64,000 bases of DNA, from contig NC_053047.1 in NCBI RefSeq assembly GCF_003473485.1, forward strand, positions 40,472,972 through 40,536,971, read 5' to 3'. Made by a program: the position numbers and the translations under genes. This document shows, piece by piece, positions 57,980 through 64,000 of the stretch. Within the stretch, counting starts at the first letter, position 1, and each line of letters starts with the position of its first letter. Below the pieces are notes generated by a model. The model ran no database searches. It saw only the letters and a list, made by a program, of their open reading frames with translations, and was not told the origin of the DNA. The DNA is from Medicago truncatula. Its lineage: Eukaryota; Streptophyta; Magnoliopsida; Fabales; Fabaceae.

Positions 57980-60780
57980 ATCAGTATAAGAAAAATTTAG
58001 ATAAATCCACCAATTGTGTCCATTCTTTGATGCAAATATACTAATCTATTTCACCCACAAGTTTCCTGACTCGTACAAAACCCGTAGAACTAAAAAAAAG
58101 GTCATATAAACTTCCCACAAAAATAAATTTAGTTATATTATGATCTATTTTTCAACTTAGTTGCACCAAATGACTTTCAAGTCACAAACTCAGTTCCATG
58201 CAAGAAATTCACTCACTTAACAAGGTTGCATAAATTTTATGTTACTCAAACAAAGATAGACATAACATCACTTAAAACAATTATAAAACACCTATAGGTC
58301 AACACAATAAATGCAAAACCTAATCCTAATCTAATACTACATGCAATTTAAGCTTATAAACACAAAAACAACACAACAAGACATCACACTAACAACCAAA
58401 TTAAATGAACGGTGAGGTTCCTCAACAAAATTTGCATTTAAGAAAAATCCTAAAGATCAAAATTCCAAAAGATTGGGGTTCCACCATTACAATAATTCAA
58501 AGTTTTAAACTTTATCAAATTCCCAAGCAAAATTAGAGTACTACCTAAAGAATAAGAATTTGAAGAATGAAAGTATTATTAAAAATTAGGAACATGCATG
58601 TGGAAACAATAAACAACAAAATGCTTTTAAGACAAGGAATGACAAAAAATGCATCAAGGTGTTTCTCAGGGAGGGAGACAAAGACAATTTTGGGGTCTCC
58701 TTTTGGTTTGAAGGCATGAGAGAGAAAGAGGTGAATTTGTGGGTGTTGTGAGGGTTTCTCAAGTGAGGGATTTATTTTTATCTTTGTTTCCTCTCTTCCG
58801 CATCCTCCTTTGCTTTGTTTTTCTGCTTCTATTTATGCTTAAAAATTAGGCTAAGGTACCTTGTTAGAATGTGACAAAATTGCAAGGTTGTTATTGTAGC
58901 AGAGATAAAAAAATGAAGAGAAATGTAGAACTATGGAGTAGTGCCAAAATTGGTTGCATTAAAATGAAAAAAGGAAAATGTAATGGTAAAGAGAAATTGG
59001 ATGATACTGAGAATAACAAAAGCAGTTGGAGTGCTGATGATAGAGGGTGAACTTAGTCCTTTTTTTTTTTATTCTAATTTTGAATAATATTTTTTGTATC
59101 ATTTTTTTAAAATCTAAGATTAATATATAAATGTATTTTTTTTTGGCCACGCATTCATCACATAAGGATCATTCACTACAAAAGTTTAATTAATCTAATC
59201 TCAAATTAGTCATCTAGCTTACATAATTAATCCAAGTGATCGATAGTGCATAACATAATCCTTTGTGTTGTGGGATATAGCAAAGCAAAAATAAGAAATA
59301 ATTTAACGGTTGTTATTGAAATAGGTTAATAGGGTGCGGAAAAAAAGAAGTTGAAATAGCGAAAGCAATAGGACATTTATAGCTATTTCAACTTTATATA
59401 ACAGCAAAACACAAACATCAATGCTGAAACTTAGGTTTTACAATTACATGTTCATAGTTTACTTACTTGAAACACACCCCTAATAAGATTTCTGAAAACG
59501 AAAGCATCGTTTATTTTCCCTTTCCCTTCAACCCTGAACCAGTTATATCAAGACCAATCTCTAATTTCAATTAAATTCAGGAGAGTTTACTGCACCATGT
59601 TTCACACCAAAAACAAGTAGCAATGGCAGTAAAGTCTCTATTCACCCTTCAAATACAATCTCATTTCGATCCACAAAAGTTCCCTTGTCTGTTTCAACCC
59701 AATTGGAATTGAAGAACGAGAAAGAGGTTAAGAGGTTCATAACCATATCAATTACGTTAAAGTATAAGTCATGAATCTTGGTCATCCGCAGTAGTTTATG
59801 AAATAATGAATTATGTTGGTAATCAAATATGTAAAATATTTACCTTCAAAAGCAAGTATAGTTTACCTATATAATTATATATGTGCCTAGTTTAATTAAT
59901 ATGATAATATGTGAATTCTTAATCTTGAGAACAATATGTGTAAGAGGATTTTTCTATGGTTAGCACATCGGCATAGCTGGAAACATCAAAATATTTTTTT
60001 ATATAAATTCTATGTTAGTGAGTTTTACTCACTATATTTTGGGTTGATGTTTTCAGGTTTATCTTGACATTGGAATATTGAAAAGTATGTCCGGACTACT
60101 AATCAACAGTTCAATGTGAAGTATTGTCGATATCAGATCACAATCGGAGTCGTAGATTAGAGTGTAGTTTTTCTTTGTTGAAGTGCTATATTGATCATGT
60201 ACGAGCTGTATAAAATGTTTTTTGGAAAGCATTCTAGTTCTATCAAAATTTCAAGTTTTCAATAAAGTTATTTATGTCGCTATTACCAAATTCAAAGTGG
60301 TTGTTGCATTTTTGTGTATAAACAACTGTCTTTTGCTCATTATTTTAAAAATCTCATTGCCCATAGTGAAACCAACGCACTCCAAACATGCACCTGGTGC
60401 TATTCAAATAAAAATCATTTGGGTCTGTTGAAGTTGATTTTGAAGTTGTTTGTAGTTTGTTGAAGTTGATTTTGAGGTTTTCGAGTTGTTGTGTATAAAT
60501 ATGCTTGAATACCCTCATCCAATTTGATCTAATTTTTGGGATGAGATCCAAACCTATTTAACAGGGCCAACTTGCCGACACGTTCCAAGTGACATAACAC
60601 ACCCACACCACACCAAATAAAAAAGTAACATCGACGTTGAGAGTTAATTTAAGTCAAATAAAAAAACAATGCGCCAAATAAAAAGGTAACATCAACATTG
60701 AGAGAAAATAAAAGAACAATGCTATTAAAAGGGAGAAAATAAAATACATGGGTGAAAGGCGTCAAGACTAGGATTAGGAG
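57980..60780. other. Intergenic, no supported gene
   Basis: AT-rich. A pyrimidine/purine-biased patch at 58650-58820 resembles a minus-strand promoter/leader, but no gene follows on that strand that I could recognise. At about 59990-60230, TTTTACTCACTATATTTTGG, a TTTTCAG-like stretch and ACGAGCTGTATAAAATG recall the LTR-like copies at 11-12 kb and 18-19 kb, possibly a very diverged LTR fossil. Confidence 0.35.
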
Positions 60781-60900
60781 TACCAAAGTAAATGAATTTT
60801 TCTATTCACACCCCATATATTTTTGGTTACACCCAAATTTTCTTAAACGTTTTTTATAATACAAAAATTGTCTTTTTATATAGAAAAATTGCCTTTTTAT

Positions 60901-62098
60901 AAGAAAAATCATCGTTCTTCTTCTTGAGACAATGAACTGTATTAATTTTTTTTTCTTTTCAAAGAGCAAGAATCGTTGATCTTTAACTCTATGATGATTG
61001 ATGGTTCGAATTGGAACTTTTGTGTTTTGGTAGGTAGGGTCTCTAGTTTGATTTCATTGCTGATATTAGATTTTTATTTTTTGAGCAAAATTATATATAT
61101 TTTTGTGAGATTCAATGGTGATCTAGGGTTGATTTTTACTTAAATAAGTGGTTTTTACTTATTTGTAGTTGGATTTGTGTCATTTCGCCGTCTTAGCATA
61201 GCCCTGTTTGTGTTTGATTTTCTGTTTTTGTACGGTGTGTTTTTTAATCCCTGCCTTGTCTTTGTGCGATGTGTTTTTTATTTCATGTTGAAATGTTAGC
61301 TTTGATCAATTGCATATTTAATCATTGGCTTTCACATCATCAACACTGCAGATTCAAAGACATGAGCATTTCGTTTTATGCTTTAAGATAGATGTTGTGA
61401 GTTTGTTTTAACGAATGAAAATTTATATTGCATCGACATAATGTATCAATTTAAATGCATGAATATAGTTTATGTTGTAAAAACAAACGTTTCACTAGTT
61501 GTTCTAAAATACACGATCATGATCTTCTTATTTTGGGATTATTTCTGCAAGGATTATTTCTAGTAAGGGTGTTCTCATTACCGTAATTTATTTTGTTTTT
61601 AGAAGGTTATTAATATCATGTTAATTATTTATACATATTCGATGCACTTGAAGGTAACTTTGCTTGAGTTTAGGAAATAAGATTTCACAAACTGCATTTA
61701 ACAAGCTATATCTTATTTGCGTTCCATCAGAAATTTTCCATTAGTATTGCCTAGCTCTGCGTTTTTCAAGCAGGTTCCATTGTTATGGCTTAACAAGGAT
61801 AAGGAATAAGCCATAACAATTATAAGTGTATTATATGACAATAAATTACAGACATTTGCATAGCTTAACTGATTACCAAAAATGCCTCAATTACTCTAGG
61901 TCATGAATTCAAATTTTGGTCTCCACAAAATTGATTTTATATAAACATTCTATTAAAAAAATATTTTTAAAGACCACATTAAATTTTTAACTTTAAACCT
62001 CTTAATATGTTGGGTCAGCCTTAGACATAGACAATCATATGCATTAAACTAACTATAGAAAGACCAAAATTATATGGTTAAAAAACTGTTCTGTCTTC
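60901..62098. repeat. Long copy of a mosaic repeat
   Basis: Three blocks (60901-61007, 61557-61611, 61969-62098) recur in the same order and direction at 63719-64000 without the DNA between them. No coding domain; element class unknown. Confidence 0.6.
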
Positions 62099-62771
62099 TA
62101 AATTCTGATGATTTTAGCTTTCCACTTTCTTTTTCATGTTTGCATGTTACTAAATACTAGTGTACAATTTTCCATACACCATCTAAATGCTAGTATGATA
62201 CTTTGAGTAGGTTATGAGAATTTTATGCATAGTTTCTTTTATCTTGTCACGTAACTTCAAGAACATTTTTGTGTAGTTTTTGATGCAAGTTCTTTCATCA
62301 TGATTCTCCTGTATAAAATCTTCATGTTTGATAGACAAGAATTTTACCGCTTATTCCATGCATCTTCACTAAGGAAGCTGCTTATTCGTCACGTAACTCG
62401 GTGCAAGAAGATAGAGAAACATGAAGGAAAAAAAAATGGTATGTTGTCTGTCAAAAGCGCTTACAAATCGTGCACTTGTAATATTTTGATAACAATTTGG
62501 TAACGACACTTCTTTCTCTCACAAAATGTTTATAAACACTTTTTTTTAAGTAGTATAATGTATCAATAGTTGACATTTTGACCATATGATTCACACTTAT
62601 CACAAATTATTTCTCTCTTGGCCTACACATATAGTCATATATATCAAATTCTTTCTTGATAATATGATTGTTTAGTTATTTATATAGAGAAATATATTTT
62701 TATTGATATTGAAAATGAGAAATCATTCAAAATTTACATAATATAAAAATCGTAAAGGATAATTTTATATA

Positions 62772-63295
62772 GGATTAAATATGTTTTTGGTCCCTACGTT
62801 TTGCACGATTTTGAGAATTAGTCCTTACATTTCAATAAATGTTTTTAAAATCCCTACATTTTTCCTGAGTTAGTGTAAATAGTCCCTGTTGTCAAATTTC
62901 TAACGTGATGCCAATGTTGGCGGTTCAATCTCGCCGGAAAACGGTGGAGAACTTCACCACGATCTTTCTCCGCAGCTTCGTAGATGCGGATCGCCGGTGT
63001 TCGTCACACTTCCGGTGAAATATGTTGGTTTAGAGGGGAAGATTTGGAGGCCGAAAGCGATGATGTTATCGTTGAAAGCGCTTGTTGTTGCGGGTGTGGA
63101 AGGTGTTGTGGTGGAGATTTGGTGGGGTGGGGTTGAACTTGTTATGATGGCCTGTGTTTCATCAACATGGCACTGATGGCAGGGACCAATTGCACTAACG
63201 GAGAAAAAATGTAGGGATTTTAAAAACATTCATTGAAATGTAGGGACTATTCTCAAAATCGCGCAAAATGTAGGGACCAAAAACATATTTAACCC
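62772..63295. mobile_element. Pack-MULE (524 bp) carrying a beta-amylase fragment
   Basis: Long terminal inverted repeats of about 120 bp (GGATTAAATATGTTTTTGGT at the left; GGGTTAAATATGTTTTTGGT inverted at the right) are flanked by an exact 9-bp direct repeat TTTTATATA at 62763-62771 and 63296-63304, the Mutator-type target size. The roughly 280 bp between the arms are markedly more GC-rich and encode part of a host beta-amylase. No transposase is present, so it depends on a MULE elsewhere. Confidence 0.88.
62946..63137 (+). pseudogene. Captured beta-amylase exon fragment
   Basis: An open plus frame of 64 codons reads GELHHDLSPQLRRCGSPVFV, TLPVKYVGLEGKIWRPKAMM and LSLKALVVAGVEGVVVEIWW then GGVE. 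Plant beta-amylases (glycosyl hydrolase 14, starch breakdown to maltose) have SPVFVTLPVxxVxxEGKxxRPKAMMxSxxALxxAGVEGVVVxxWWGxVE near the start of the catalytic barrel, as in the chloroplast BAM1/BAM3 type. The WWG motif is kept. Catalytic glutamates lie far downstream and are absent. It has no start codon or partner exons here. Non-element identity is clear from composition and the flanking arms. Confidence 0.85.
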
Positions 63296-63309
63296 TTTTA
63301 TATATGGTG

Positions 63310-63530
63310 CCCCCACCATTCAAAAATCATGGATTCGTGACGGCTTTGTGTTGACGTGGAAAAAGGTTAGGCTGTAGGCCTTTTACAGGCTTTGCAAAGA
63401 GCTAGGGTTGAGCAATGTGGATTTTGAACTTGACTCGCAAACAGTGGTGACCAAGTTCAAAAGCCAAGGGAAAGACGTGTCGAAGCATGAAGCTAACCAA
63501 GTTCAATAGATATCGATCAATCTCTTGTTC
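63310..63530 (+). pseudogene. LINE RNase H remnant
   Basis: Plus-frame pieces ELGLSNVDFELDSQTVVTKF and KSQGKDVSKHEA match the second half of the LINE RVT_3 RNase H domain (catalytic Asp in FELDS). The frame shifts near 63405 and a stop lies near 63506. The following frame (HGYVLSTTLPLSHDDYKDRL-like, to 63720) is not recognised. Confidence 0.5.
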
Positions 63531-63718
63531 ATCTTCTTCACAAATTCAGGATCCATTCATGGATATGTATTATCAACAACGTTGCCACTGTCGCATGATG
63601 ACTATAAGGATAGACTGATAGTCTCGATCAAGTGGGATAGGGTGGAAACATACCCCTAGAGCAACGAACTACCACCAATCAAAGAATTGAAGAACCTTAG
63701 CTTGGAGGACGAGGAAGA

Positions 63719-64000
63719 TAAGAAGAATCATCGTTCTTCTTCTTGAGATAATGAACTGTTTTTTCAAAGAGCAAGAATCGTTGATCTTTTACTCTATGAT
63801 GATTGATGGTTCTCATTAAAATTTCTAGTAAGGGTGTTCTCATTACCATAATTTATTTTGTTTTTAGAAGGTTATTAAGACCACATTAAAATTTTTATTT
63901 TAAGCCTCTTAATATGTTGGGTCAACCTTAGACATGAGAATCACATACATTAAACTAACTATAGAAAGACCAAAATTATATGGTAAAAAAATTGTTCTGT
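63719..64000. repeat. Internally deleted copy of the 60901-62098 repeat, cut by the window end
   Basis: Blocks at 63719-63813, 63822-63876 and 63876-64000 match the three blocks of the long copy in order, omitting about 550 and 357 bp. Confidence 0.65.

Noticed and set aside
62954-63229. Minus-strand 91-codon ORF in the Pack-MULE
   Set aside because: Antisense shadow of the beta-amylase frame.
60901-64000. Second mosaic copy as a processed (intron-less) retrocopy
   Set aside because: The missing parts have no GT-AG borders and no poly-A tail is seen; deletion fits better.

Overview
The window looks like nuclear DNA of a flowering plant, most likely a legume such as Medicago. It is AT-rich, its genes have GT-AG introns, it carries a TIR-NBS-LRR gene, and it holds many small 'TGTTTGGAT' MITEs of the kind common in legume introns. 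The species is an inference. All exon structures below come from reading splice sites and frame by eye.

Layout. (1) 1-8.3 kb: Helitron debris. One minus-strand Helitron ends at 1395 with a hairpin and CTAG. Reading upstream on that strand it holds the last codons of a Rep/helicase, a spliced replication protein A-like gene, a 1.1-kb minisatellite and an 80-codon gene of unknown function. Two more minus-strand Helitron ends lie at 7209 and 7560. (2) 8.3-11.1 kb: palindromes, a Stowaway MITE and a probable LINE tail. (3) 11.1-19.9 kb: two direct LTR-like copies flank an intact four-exon TIR-NBS-LRR gene of 1057 aa; the second copy cuts a small secreted-protein gene. (4) 20.7-25.3 kb: a LINE RNase H fragment, then an intact three-exon LEA_2 membrane protein gene. 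(5) 27-46.6 kb: the gene-rich part, with a RanBP2-type zinc-finger RNA-binding protein gene (minus), a SGB1/plastidic-glucose-transporter-like gene (plus, 13 coding exons) and a CDKF;1-like CDK-activating kinase gene (minus). A hAT-like element carrying a foreign ORF and an XLG G-protein fragment lie between the first two. (6) 46.9-51.1 kb: an apparently complete PIF/Harbinger transposon with TAA target duplications, transposase and Myb-like gene. (7) 51.3-64 kb: a transposon graveyard, with MITEs, a SINE with a 13-bp target duplication, a degraded LINE, an inverted duplication, and a 524-bp Pack-MULE carrying a beta-amylase exon fragment.

The host genes are ordinary housekeeping, transport, defence and membrane genes. 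The kinase and the RanBP2 zinc-finger gene recall, from memory, the Arabidopsis neighbours At4g28980/At4g28990, suggesting conserved microsynteny with the transporter between them. The most unusual content is in elements that carry pieces of host genes: the RPA-bearing Helitron, the ORF-bearing hAT element and the beta-amylase Pack-MULE. No tRNA, rRNA or CRISPR was seen.
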